Under the pieces are notes generated by a model that was not told the origin of the DNA, ran no database searches, and worked only from the letters and a program-made list of their open reading frames with translations. From Bryobacteraceae bacterium (lineage in GTDB: Bacteria > Acidobacteriota > Terriglobia > Bryobacterales > Bryobacteraceae): a stretch of DNA of 22,248 bases. The position numbers were made by a program, and so were the translations under genes. The DNA lies in contig JACMLA010000792.1 in assembly GCA_014379815.1 (NCBI GenBank), forward strand, positions 1 through 22,248, read 5' to 3'. The stretch's first letter is position 1, and each line of letters opens with the position of its first letter. Positions 1-7,160 of this stretch are shown piece after piece.

Positions 1-745
1 GCACAACCCGGCCTTCCACCAGCGACTGGAACATGCCAAAAACATCGGAGTTGACTTGTGGTTCGTACGTTACCAGGGAGCCAGGCGCATGCAGGACTCC
101 GGCATCGATTTGCCAGCCGCTACCGGGCTTCAAACGATACGCTTTTGACAGATCAAGAATGCCGTTATCGCCCTGATCCCATCGCTCCAGACACTTGCGA
201 ACATCGTCCTGAGAGGTGCCCGGTTCCAGACCCATGAAGGTGTACGGAAAGTTGTTGCCCTTCGTGTTCAATTGAGACGGAAAGTAGTAGGCTTCGGGTT
301 TGCCATTCCGACCCACTTTCTTTGCGAACTCGTCGCTCTGGTGCATGTGGTGCGGAATCGGCCCGAGGTTATCGAAGAACTTGCACAGCAGATTAAACCC
401 GCCGTACTCGCGCATCACGTCCGCCCCGAGGAATTCGTCGCCTGCTACTTCGATAGCTTCCTTGAGAAGCACACGCTGTCCGCCGTGATCGATGTAACTG
501 AGTCCCTCATTTTCCGAAGTGTCAGGCCCGTTGTCCGCTTTTGTGGTGGACGAAAACCATCGCTCATCGATGCCTCCGCGGTGCGCCCCCAGTGCATACA
601 AGTCGCGCGGATCCAGTTTCAACCTGCCTCCTGGCATCAGGAACGACCGGGGCACCCAGCAAGGTGCGAGCCTGACGACTCCTTCTCCCGCGGCAAGGGC
701 TTCGCGGATCACAGAACCCGACGACGTAACGGCTGTGGATGACAT
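1..745 (-). CDS. Class I mannose-6-phosphate isomerase-like cupin (partial, C-terminus outside window)
   Basis: The reading frame is open from an ATG at 745 to the left edge: 248 residues with no stop, so the 3' end is missing. The protein resembles type I phosphomannose isomerases, zinc-dependent cupins that interconvert mannose-6-P and fructose-6-P. Visible signatures are a PHHMH metal-ligand stretch (residues 131-135), a KPEAYYF segment (149-155) whose E151 fits the PMI K-x-E ligand, and an AGVLHAPGSL stretch (215-224) with H219, matching the last histidine ligand on the second cupin strand. These support a metal-binding double-stranded beta-helix. The substrate is uncertain, and many such cupins in soil bacteria are annotated only as PMI-like. 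An in-frame GTG at 769 is an alternative start. The gene is divergent from the acetyltransferase with only 29 bp between starts, so their promoters must overlap each other or lie inside coding sequence. Confidence 0.8.
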   Translation of the reverse strand, partial: MSSTAVTSSGSVIREALAAGEGVVRLAPCWVPRSFLMPGGRLKLDPRDLYALGAHRGGIDERWFSSTTKADNGPDTSENEGLSYIDHGGQRVLLKEAIEVAGDEFLGADVMREYGGFNLLCKFFDNLGPIPHHMHQSDEFAKKVGRNGKPEAYYFPSQLNTKGNNFPYTFMGLEPGTSQDDVRKCLERWDQGDNGILDLSKAYRLKPGSGWQIDAGVLHAPGSLVTYEPQVNSDVFGMFQSLVEGRVV

Positions 746-774
746 CAGCGCTACGCTATCACAGAGCACTCTTC

Positions 775-1368
775 ATGGATATAAAACCGGTCGTCCTGGA
801 AGGCCGTTACGTTCGACTTGTGCCCCTGGAACGTGAGCACGCGGACGCGCTCTGGAAGGCGGGTTCAGACGCTGATCTCTGGCGGTACACAGCTGCGAAA
901 GTTTACTCGCTGGAGCAGATGCACGGCTATGTCGAGACAGCCTTGCGTGAACTTGCCAGCGGTCAATCGCTTCCGTTTACGACCACCGATGCGGGCAGTG
1001 GTGAGATCATCGGCAGCACGCGTTTCGCCGCTGTAGCAAAGGAACACAAACGTGTCGAGATCGGGTATACATTCCTCTCGCCCGCGTATCAGCGGACACC
1101 AGTAAACACGGAAGCCAAATTCCTGATGCTGCAGCACGCATTTGAAGTCTGGGGCGTTAACCGGGTTGAGCTGAAAACTGGTACGCAGAACAGCAAGTCG
1201 AGAGCGGCCATTGCCCGCATCGGAGGTGTCGAGGAAGGCATCCTTCGCCGGCACCTGATCAACCAGGATGGCTTTGTTCGGGATACCGTATTCTTCGGCC
1301 TGATCGCAGAAGAATGGCCGGAAACAAAAGCAAGACTGGAAGCGAAGCTCTCGCGACCGTGGCCTTAA
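775..1368 (+). CDS. GNAT family N-acetyltransferase (RimJ/RimL type)
   Basis: A 197-residue GNAT protein that would transfer an acetyl group from acetyl-CoA to an amine, commonly a protein N-terminus or a small molecule in the RimJ/RimL (Acetyltransf_3) group. It opens with the family's usual strand (residues about 5-17, VVLEGRYVRLVPL). Its central segment EIGYTFLSPAYQRTPVNTEA corresponds to the beta4/acetyl-CoA-binding region, and a later NSKSRAAIARIGGVEEG stretch is the conserved 'neighbours of same position' helix. I chose the ATG at 775 because an upstream ATG at 739 adds 12 residues without homology and would overlap the divergent cupin start. No strong Shine-Dalgarno site is seen. Its stop overlaps the stop of the convergent dehydratase within a shared TTAA. 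The substrate cannot be told from sequence. Confidence 0.85.
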   Translation: MDIKPVVLEGRYVRLVPLEREHADALWKAGSDADLWRYTAAKVYSLEQMHGYVETALRELASGQSLPFTTTDAGSGEIIGSTRFAAVAKEHKRVEIGYTFLSPAYQRTPVNTEAKFLMLQHAFEVWGVNRVELKTGTQNSKSRAAIARIGGVEEGILRRHLINQDGFVRDTVFFGLIAEEWPETKARLEAKLSRPWP

Positions 1369-2288
1369 GCCGCTGCGCCTGCTTCCGCCTCGCGATAGAC
1401 CGCCATCAGCTTTTCAACATCGGGAACATCCTCCGGGCGTGTGTTTGCCAGCGGCGGTCGCACCGGCCCTGCAGTCATTCCCAGAACCTCCATTGCAGTT
1501 TTCATGACGGCCACTTCGTAACCTTTGAGTCGCTCACGGATCGCGTAAAGAGGGTGGACATACTTCTGCATCAGAAGGTCGAGCCGTGCGAAGTCCCTCG
1601 CCATTCCAGCGTCGGCCAAAGCCAGCGATACTTTAGGTGAAATGTTCGAAATGCTTGAGGTGTAGGCCTGCACACCAACGGCAAAATAGGTAGGTACGCA
1701 ATCGTCGCCAAGCCCCCCGTACCACGCCAGACGGTCCCCGTTGTGCTGCATGATGCGCTGGTACACGCGACCATTTCCCTGACCGTCTTTCCATGCTCCC
1801 AGCGTTGGAATGCGGTCACACAATCGCGCTACCTGCTGCGGAGTAAAAACAGCCCAGTCCCTGCTGTAAATCATCATCGGCAAGGCTGTCGCATTTCCAA
1901 TTCCCTCGTAGTACGCAAGAAGACCTGCCTCGGGAGAACTTCCGTAATAGGGAGGGAGCACCAGCAGCACTTCCGCACCGGCCCGTTCGACGCGACGTGC
2001 GATGTCCGAACCGGTCGACAAGCTGAACCCGGTGCCAGCGACAACAGGCATCCGGCCCGCAACGGCTTCCACTGTGACCCGGATGACCTGCTCGACTTCA
2101 TCCGGAGTGAGCGAATACAACTCACCCGTTCCTCCCGCCGCCACCAGAGCGCAAAAGGGATGAGCCGCCATCTCGTCGACATTGCGAGCCAGAGCGTCAA
2201 AGTCGAGGGACAGGTCGCGGCGGAAGGGCGTTACGGGAAAGCCGAAGACGCCTTTGAGTTGTTTGCAGAAATCCGAAGCAGCAGTCAT
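1365..2288 (-). CDS. kdgD: 5-dehydro-4-deoxyglucarate dehydratase (KdgD type, DapA superfamily)
   Basis: A 307-residue class I aldolase-fold enzyme. The family dehydrates and decarboxylates 5-keto-4-deoxyglucarate to 2,5-dioxopentanoate (2-oxoglutarate semialdehyde), a cytosolic step of glucarate/galactarate breakdown. Visible features are the substrate-binding GGTGE loop (residues 52-56), the conserved tyrosine Y141 in MIYSRDW, and the Schiff-base lysine K167 in AWKDG. The C-terminal GYEVAVMKTAMEVLG and AGPVRPPL stretches are close to those I know from KdgD rather than from DapA. Length is normal. It lies 25 bp downstream of the PfkB kinase gene and is probably co-transcribed with it. The 3' end overlaps the convergent acetyltransferase by 4 bp. 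A related DapA-family aldolase function is the main alternative. Confidence 0.82.
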   Translation of the reverse strand: MTAASDFCKQLKGVFGFPVTPFRRDLSLDFDALARNVDEMAAHPFCALVAAGGTGELYSLTPDEVEQVIRVTVEAVAGRMPVVAGTGFSLSTGSDIARRVERAGAEVLLVLPPYYGSSPEAGLLAYYEGIGNATALPMMIYSRDWAVFTPQQVARLCDRIPTLGAWKDGQGNGRVYQRIMQHNGDRLAWYGGLGDDCVPTYFAVGVQAYTSSISNISPKVSLALADAGMARDFARLDLLMQKYVHPLYAIRERLKGYEVAVMKTAMEVLGMTAGPVRPPLANTRPEDVPDVEKLMAVYREAEAGAAA

Positions 2289-2313
2289 GAACCTGCCAGT
2301 TTACAGCACCGGT

Positions 2314-3267
2314 CTATGCCGGCGGACTGCGGTGCGAGTGCATCCACTGCTGTGTTTTCTCCAGACTCAGTACGCCATTGATCGCGCCGATGTGCTCTAC
2401 ATTCATCGCTCCAACAGCGTTGGCGAATTCAGCGGACTTGCGATAAGACCAGCCTTGCGCTATGCCTGCCAGAAATGCTCCAGCGAAACAGTCGCCTGCT
2501 CCTGTTGTGTCGACAGCGCTTACCTGGAATCCGGCAACCTCGTCTGAAACGCCGTTGCAGTATAGGGTGCAGCCCGACGGTCCCGTCTTGACGACAATAT
2601 CGGGAACACCGTTTTTTTGAATTTGTGCCACTGCGGCATTGACATCGGTGGAGCCTCCCAGTAAACGAGCCTCTGCATCGTTAGCAAAGAGCAAATCTGT
2701 GTAAGGTAGAGCGGGACTCAGATCCAGCATCCAGCGTTCTTTGGAGTCCCATCCAGTGTCGATAGACGTCGTGTATCCAGCCTCTTTTGCCCGCCGCATC
2801 AGATCTCCTGTTTCGCTCCGCAGGGAAGGGAGCGCAAAAGGATTCGCCAGATGAAAGTGACTGAATCCCGCACGGGGCGCGAGATCCACCTGGGACAATA
2901 CCATGTTGCGGCTGGCACCGGGCCTGTGCAAAAACTTACGATCCCCGCCCCGATGCACCAAAACGGTTGTGCACGGCGTACGTTCACCTGGAACTGTAGA
3001 CACACTCCCGATATCGACGCCGTTCGTCCGCAGAATCTCCAGCAACCGGGCGCCGATCTCGTCGTCTCCCACAACACTAAGAAGCCCGACCGGCACGCCG
3101 AGCTTTGCCAGTGTAGTCGACGTATTCGCGCCGTTGCCACCGATACCTTCTGAGATGGATTCGACCCACGTAGTCGTGTTCCAGTTCAGATCTACTACCG
3201 GCCACACTGCGATGTCGAACACTACATTGCCGCAGCAGACCACACCCTGAATCCCGGCCAGTGCCAT
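2314..3267 (-). CDS. PfkB/ribokinase-family carbohydrate kinase
   Basis: A 317-residue sugar kinase that would phosphorylate a sugar or sugar acid with ATP. PfkB signature 1 is seen as GIGGNGANTS (residues 41-50). Signature 2 is DTTGAGDCFAGAF (253-265), with D259 as the catalytic base and the GAGD anion hole. An N-D-A-E motif (LLFANDAEARLL, 192-203) and VVKTGPSG (225-232) match the ATP-site strands. It is the first gene of a minus-strand pair with the KdgD-type dehydratase, which suggests a sugar-acid or uronate-related substrate. However, the KdgD reaction needs no kinase, so the actual substrate is unknown (ketodeoxygluconate, ribose, fructose and nucleoside kinases all share the fold). The ATG at 3267 starts just before the first beta-strand, as expected. 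The gene is divergent from the M20 dipeptidase across 76 bp. Confidence 0.85.
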   Translation of the reverse strand: MALAGIQGVVCCGNVVFDIAVWPVVDLNWNTTTWVESISEGIGGNGANTSTTLAKLGVPVGLLSVVGDDEIGARLLEILRTNGVDIGSVSTVPGERTPCTTVLVHRGGDRKFLHRPGASRNMVLSQVDLAPRAGFSHFHLANPFALPSLRSETGDLMRRAKEAGYTTSIDTGWDSKERWMLDLSPALPYTDLLFANDAEARLLGGSTDVNAAVAQIQKNGVPDIVVKTGPSGCTLYCNGVSDEVAGFQVSAVDTTGAGDCFAGAFLAGIAQGWSYRKSAEFANAVGAMNVEHIGAINGVLSLEKTQQWMHSHRSPPA

Positions 3268-3299
3268 GAAGAGCTTTCAGCATGCCACAAGAGGTCCGC

Positions 3300-3332
3300 G
3301 TTGCCTCTGCTGCAAACCTGGCAACCTATAAT
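3300..3332 (+). promoter_or_regulatory. Putative promoter of the dipeptidase-murJ run, with inverted repeat over the -35 region
   Basis: A perfect TATAAT lies at 3327-3332. No good TTGACA box sits at 17 bp upstream. Instead, an inverted repeat GTTGCC (3300-3305) / GGCAAC (3320-3325) with a 14-nt spacer covers the -35 region, so a regulator could bind here. The predicted transcription start (about 3339) leaves only about 5 nt before the ATG at 3344, a nearly leaderless message. A GGGGTG at 3334-3339 is the only Shine-Dalgarno-like element. Only the -10 match is strong. Confidence 0.42.
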
Positions 3333-3343
3333 TGGGGTGACCC

Positions 3344-4723
3344 ATGGCCAATGAGATCGCGAATTACGTCCACAAACACGAAACAAGGCTCCTCGACGAA
3401 CTGATTACTTTCCTCCGGATTCCCAGCATCAGCACTCTTCCCGAGCACAAAGACGACGTGGAAGCCGCCGCTCAGTTCACCGCGGAAGCGCTCGGCGACG
3501 CTGGACTTGAGAACATCGAGGTCATCCAAACCGGTGGCCATCCCCTGGTGTATGCCGACTGGCTGCATGCCCCCGGCAAGCCGACGGTGCTTCTCTACGG
3601 CCACTATGATGTGCAGCCACCGGACCCCCTCGAACTCTGGAAAACTCCCCCGTTTGAGCCTGAGGTGCGCGACGGCAATGTGTATGCCAGGGGTGCCGCC
3701 GACGACAAGGGCCAGTTTTACATGCACATCAAGGCCATCGAAGCGCTCGGTGAACTCCGCGGCAAACTGCCGGTGAACGTCAAGTTCCTGATCGAAGGTG
3801 AGGAAGAAATTGGCGGCGCGTCAATCGCCAGCTACGTGCCTTCCAACAGAGAGAAGCTAAAGGCGGACGTGGCAATCGTGTCCGACACCGCCATGTATGC
3901 CGAAGGGATCCCTACACTTTGCGTCGGTCTTCGCGGCCTGATCTACACGGAGCTGGAAGCGACCGGGCCCATGCGTGATCTGCACTCCGGCCTGTATGGC
4001 GGCGCAGCACCGAACCCTATCTTTGGCTTGATCGAAGTTCTGGCAAAGGCGAAAGGACCTGACGGTCGGATCTTAATCCCGGGCTTTTACGACGGGGTTG
4101 CTGAACCGGCGGAGGCAGAGATCCGCAGCTGGAAAAACCTGCCCTTCCGCGAGGCCGATTTTCTGGCGAACGAAGTTGGTTCGCGTACCCTCAGCGGCGA
4201 ACCGGACCGCATGGTTCTCGAGCGAGTCTGGTCCCGGCCCACGCTCGAAGTGCATGGCATTGCGGGTGGGTTCACAGGTACTGGCGCGAAAACCGTAATT
4301 CCGTCAAAGGCCACCGCGAAAGTCAGTTTCCGGCTGGTGCCGAATCAGGACGTGGACCACATCGTCGCTGCCTGGAAGAGCTTCATTGCAGCCAACACTC
4401 CCGCGGGCATCACGCTTCACGTCAACGTGCTGAAGGGGGCGTCGCCTGCTGTTGTGGTGAACCCGGACCATCCTGCGATTTCCGTGGCTGCACGCGCGTT
4501 CTCTGAGATGCTCGGCTGCGAAACGGTCTTTACGCGATCGGGAGGCTCCATCCCAATCGTAGGTGAATTTGCCGAACATCTTGGAATCCCGACAATACTG
4601 ATGGGCTTTGGTCTCCCCGATGACGGCCTGCATTCCCCCAACGAAAAATATCGCGTCTCAAACTACTACACTGGCATTATGACGATCGCCCATTTTCTAG
4701 AGTTGTACGGCGCTGAGTCATAA
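3344..4723 (+). CDS. M20 family dipeptidase (zinc metallopeptidase)
   Basis: A 459-residue M20 metallopeptidase of the group annotated 'dipeptidase' (carnosinase/DapE relatives), a cytosolic enzyme with no signal peptide. Metal ligands are visible: H87 and D89 in the LLYGHYDVQP motif, the bridging aspartate in GAADDKG (D120/D121), the catalytic glutamate and ligand in EGEEEIG (152-158), D181 in VSDT, and the late histidine in LHSPNE near the C-terminus. The central lid/dimerisation domain contains the family's DLHSGLYGGAAPNP stretch and its histidine, which acts across the dimer. The length fits the family (about 450-470). It has a clean ATG behind a TATAAT box, and murJ follows 6 bp downstream in the same frame. 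The substrate is likely small dipeptides, but the specificity is not readable. Confidence 0.93.
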   Translation: MANEIANYVHKHETRLLDELITFLRIPSISTLPEHKDDVEAAAQFTAEALGDAGLENIEVIQTGGHPLVYADWLHAPGKPTVLLYGHYDVQPPDPLELWKTPPFEPEVRDGNVYARGAADDKGQFYMHIKAIEALGELRGKLPVNVKFLIEGEEEIGGASIASYVPSNREKLKADVAIVSDTAMYAEGIPTLCVGLRGLIYTELEATGPMRDLHSGLYGGAAPNPIFGLIEVLAKAKGPDGRILIPGFYDGVAEPAEAEIRSWKNLPFREADFLANEVGSRTLSGEPDRMVLERVWSRPTLEVHGIAGGFTGTGAKTVIPSKATAKVSFRLVPNQDVDHIVAAWKSFIAANTPAGITLHVNVLKGASPAVVVNPDHPAISVAARAFSEMLGCETVFTRSGGSIPIVGEFAEHLGIPTILMGFGLPDDGLHSPNEKYRVSNYYTGIMTIAHFLELYGAES

Positions 4724-4729
4724 GTCTTC

Positions 4730-6388
4730 TTGTCGCAAAGTCTTTCATCGGCGGACCCCAAAGCTCCTGACACACCAAACAGTGTCGTCAAGTCAGCAGG
4801 CATCGTTTCGATTGCAGTTTTTTCCAGTCGCATTACGGGCCTTGTCCGGGAGCAGGTCCTCGCCGCGCTCTTTGGAGCCAGTCAGGCTCTGGACGCCTAC
4901 CGGATTGGTTTCCTGATTCCAAACCTGACGCGGGACTTATTTGCAGAAGGTGCCCTGTCCTCCGCTTTTGTCCCGATCTTCACGGAATACCTCTCTTCCC
5001 GCAGCCGGGAAGAAGCCGCCCGACTTGCCAATCTGGTCGCTTCCGCCATCATTCTGGTAGTCGGAACGATTTGCATACTGGGAGTGATTTTCAGCCCGTT
5101 CCTGGTGGCTATGATTGCCCCCGGTTTCCTCCGGTCCCCAGGCAAATTCGAGCTTGCCGTCCAACTGACACGCATCATGTTTCCTTTTCTGCTGATGGTC
5201 GCCCTGGCGGCCCAGGCCATGGGAATCCTGAACGCTTGCAACCGCTTTGCCGTTCCAGCGACTGCATCCACCATGTTCAACATCGGATCGCTGATTGCCG
5301 GATTGTTTCTGGGCAAAGTTGTTGGGCCACATATTGGTCTATCGGAGATCCATGGAATGGCGTGGGGTGCGGTCACGGGCGGAGTATTGCAACTCGCCTG
5401 GCAGATTCCAAGCCTGCGCGCGGCAGGGTTTCACTTCCAGCCCACCATCGACTGGTCCGATCCGGGCCTACGCCGGATTGCACTCCTGATGGGGCCCGCA
5501 ATCCTGGGCAATGCTGCCGTTCAGATTAACGTGACGGTCAATAACAACCTCGCCTCGCACCTCGGCGACGGAGCCGTCAGCTGGTTACAGTTTGCGTTTC
5601 GGTTTATGCAACTCCCGATCGGCATTTTCGGAGTAGCGATTGCGTCGGCTACTTTGCCTGCGATCTCACGAAGCGCCTCCCTGCAAAACATTCCCGAGTT
5701 CCGGGCCACTCTCTCGCGATCGCTGGGCATGGTATTCCTGCTCACTGTTCCATCCGCGGTCGGCCTTGCTGTACTGGGGCGATCTATCGTTGCAGCCGTG
5801 TATCAGCATGGGGCCTTTCAGGTCTCCGATACGGAACAGACATCAAGGGCTCTTTCCTGGTACGCGTTAGGTCTGATTGGATATGCGGCCATCAAGGTCA
5901 TTAATCCGGCCTTTTATGCGTTAAAGGATTCCCGCACACCGATGATGATCAGCTTTGGCTCCATCGTCGTGAATCTTGTGGTCGCTTTGTGTACGGTCAA
6001 GTTCCTTGGGTGGGGTCACAGCGGACTTGCGCTGTCGACGTCGGCAGTGGCAATTTTCAGCGCGGTAGCCCTCTTTGTCATAATGCGCAATCGTATTGGC
6101 GGAATTTATGGCCGGAATCTCTGGAGTAGTTTTGTCCGCATTACCGCTGCATCTTGTTTGATGGGCGTGGCGGTATATGCCAGCAGCCTGGGAATCCACC
6201 GGGCACTGGGGGAGCAGAAACTCACGAGTTTTGTAGACCTTGGCGTCTCGATTCCACTTGGAATGGCAGTCCTCTGGATCAGTTGTCGCCTGATCGGAGT
6301 GCCTGAGCTGGATTCGGCCGCAGCCGCGCTTGCTGGCCCTCTGCGACGCAGGATTCCATTCCTCGGTAAGGGTCGCCCTGTCCCTTAA
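4730..6388 (+). CDS. murJ: MurJ, lipid II flippase (MVF/MviN family)
   Basis: A 552-residue polytopic inner-membrane protein of the MOP superfamily. MurJ moves lipid-linked peptidoglycan precursors to the periplasmic face. The N-terminal stretch SRITGLVREQVLAALFGAS followed by DAYRIGFLIPNLTRDLFAEGALSSAFVP is diagnostic: it carries the arginines and the FAEGA segment lining the cavity. About 13-14 hydrophobic segments follow. The start is TTG at 4730, the only canonical start codon before the conserved N-terminus. It lies 6 bp after the dipeptidase stop in the same frame and has no clear Shine-Dalgarno site, so reinitiation after the upstream gene is plausible. Length is slightly above the usual 510-540 because of N- and C-terminal tails. 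Confidence 0.95.
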   Translation: MSQSLSSADPKAPDTPNSVVKSAGIVSIAVFSSRITGLVREQVLAALFGASQALDAYRIGFLIPNLTRDLFAEGALSSAFVPIFTEYLSSRSREEAARLANLVASAIILVVGTICILGVIFSPFLVAMIAPGFLRSPGKFELAVQLTRIMFPFLLMVALAAQAMGILNACNRFAVPATASTMFNIGSLIAGLFLGKVVGPHIGLSEIHGMAWGAVTGGVLQLAWQIPSLRAAGFHFQPTIDWSDPGLRRIALLMGPAILGNAAVQINVTVNNNLASHLGDGAVSWLQFAFRFMQLPIGIFGVAIASATLPAISRSASLQNIPEFRATLSRSLGMVFLLTVPSAVGLAVLGRSIVAAVYQHGAFQVSDTEQTSRALSWYALGLIGYAAIKVINPAFYALKDSRTPMMISFGSIVVNLVVALCTVKFLGWGHSGLALSTSAVAIFSAVALFVIMRNRIGGIYGRNLWSSFVRITAASCLMGVAVYASSLGIHRALGEQKLTSFVDLGVSIPLGMAVLWISCRLIGVPELDSAAAALAGPLRRRIPFLGKGRPVP

Positions 6389-6411
6389 AGCATCAACCCT
6401 GATACCTTTAA
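6385..6411. repeat. Inverted repeat TTAAAG/CTTTAA overlapping the murJ stop codon
   Basis: TTAAAG (6385-6390) and CTTTAA (6406-6411) are perfect complements separated by 15 nt. The first arm contains the murJ TAA stop, and the second arm ends 3 nt before the next ATG. No T-run follows, so it is not a standard intrinsic terminator. The AT-rich stem is weak and may be chance, but a near copy occurs at the end of the GT-C gene (8572-8597). Confidence 0.35.
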
Positions 6412-6414
6412 ACT

Positions 6415-7155
6415 ATGAGTCCCCAGCTCGAGGCTGTGCTTTGTCTGCAGTCCCTCGATGAACGCGCCGCTGCTTTGCAAAAAGAAATTGCAGCCCTTCC
6501 CAAACATGTAGCCGAAATCGAACGAAAACTGGACGCTCACCTCAGGCGTCTGGAGTCCGATCGCGCAGCACTCATAGCGAGCCAAAAACAACGCAAGAGC
6601 CTGGAAGAAGATATCAAGGTGTACCAGCAGAAAATTGCAAAACTGAAAGACCAGATGCTGGGCGCCAAAACCAACGAACAATACCGCGCATTTCAGAATG
6701 AAATCTCCTACGCCGAAAATCAGACTCGCGAAGCCGAAGATCAGATCATCGTGCATATGGAAGCCAGTGAGCCTCTGGACACTGTCGTAAAGGCGTCAGA
6801 GGTCCAGTTTGCTCAGGAGAAAAAAGTAGTTGTCCAGGAGCAGGAGCAGGCCAGGAAAACTATGGAGGTGAACCAGGCCGCGCTGAAGGCGATTCTGGCC
6901 GAGCGACACCAGCTCGCCACCACTATCGAAGCGAGAATTCTTGCTCAGTATGAAAGGGCGAAGAAGCGCTGGCACACCAGCGGCATCGCCGACGCGACGG
7001 CAGGCCGATGTGATGCCTGCCACATTTCGCTCCGTCCACAGTTCTTTCAGGAGTTGAAGCAAGGCGGACTCGTGATGACCTGCGAAAGCTGCGGGCGCAT
7101 CTTGTACTACAATCCGCCGGTGAGCATGGAGCACGAGCTGCACCAGAAGGTCTGA
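6415..7155 (+). CDS. Coiled-coil protein with C-terminal C4 zinc ribbon (DUF164/CdsZ-like)
   Basis: A 246-residue soluble protein. Residues about 10-180 are charged and helical with heptad-like leucines, consistent with a long antiparallel coiled-coil hairpin. The C-terminus carries a zinc ribbon with C199-x2-C202 and C223-x2-C226. This matches the C4-type zinc-ribbon (zf-RING_7) family that includes chlamydial CT398/CdsZ. The conserved LKDQMLGAKTNEQYRAFQNE segment (77-96) is typical of the family and sits at the hairpin tip. The biochemical role is not established; links to secretion, RNA and translation have been proposed for relatives. Many genomes place it next to a Nif3-like gene, which is not seen here. 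The gene starts 26 bp after murJ and ends 5 bp before the GT-C gene, so it probably sits in one transcription unit with them. Confidence 0.85.
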   Translation: MSPQLEAVLCLQSLDERAAALQKEIAALPKHVAEIERKLDAHLRRLESDRAALIASQKQRKSLEEDIKVYQQKIAKLKDQMLGAKTNEQYRAFQNEISYAENQTREAEDQIIVHMEASEPLDTVVKASEVQFAQEKKVVVQEQEQARKTMEVNQAALKAILAERHQLATTIEARILAQYERAKKRWHTSGIADATAGRCDACHISLRPQFFQELKQGGLVMTCESCGRILYYNPPVSMEHELHQKV

Positions 7156-7160
7156 GCCGG

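Noticed and set aside
272..742. 156-codon plus-strand open frame at the left edge
   Set aside because: It lies antisense to the cupin gene (1-745, minus), whose protein shows clear PMI-like metal motifs. This frame's protein has no recognisable domain.
1743..2381. 212-codon plus-strand frame
   Set aside because: It is antisense to kdgD and the end of the PfkB gene, and it has arginine/serine-rich shadow composition.
4897..5376. 159-codon minus-strand frame
   Set aside because: It is antisense to murJ membrane segments; its methionine/arginine-rich composition is typical of a shadow frame.
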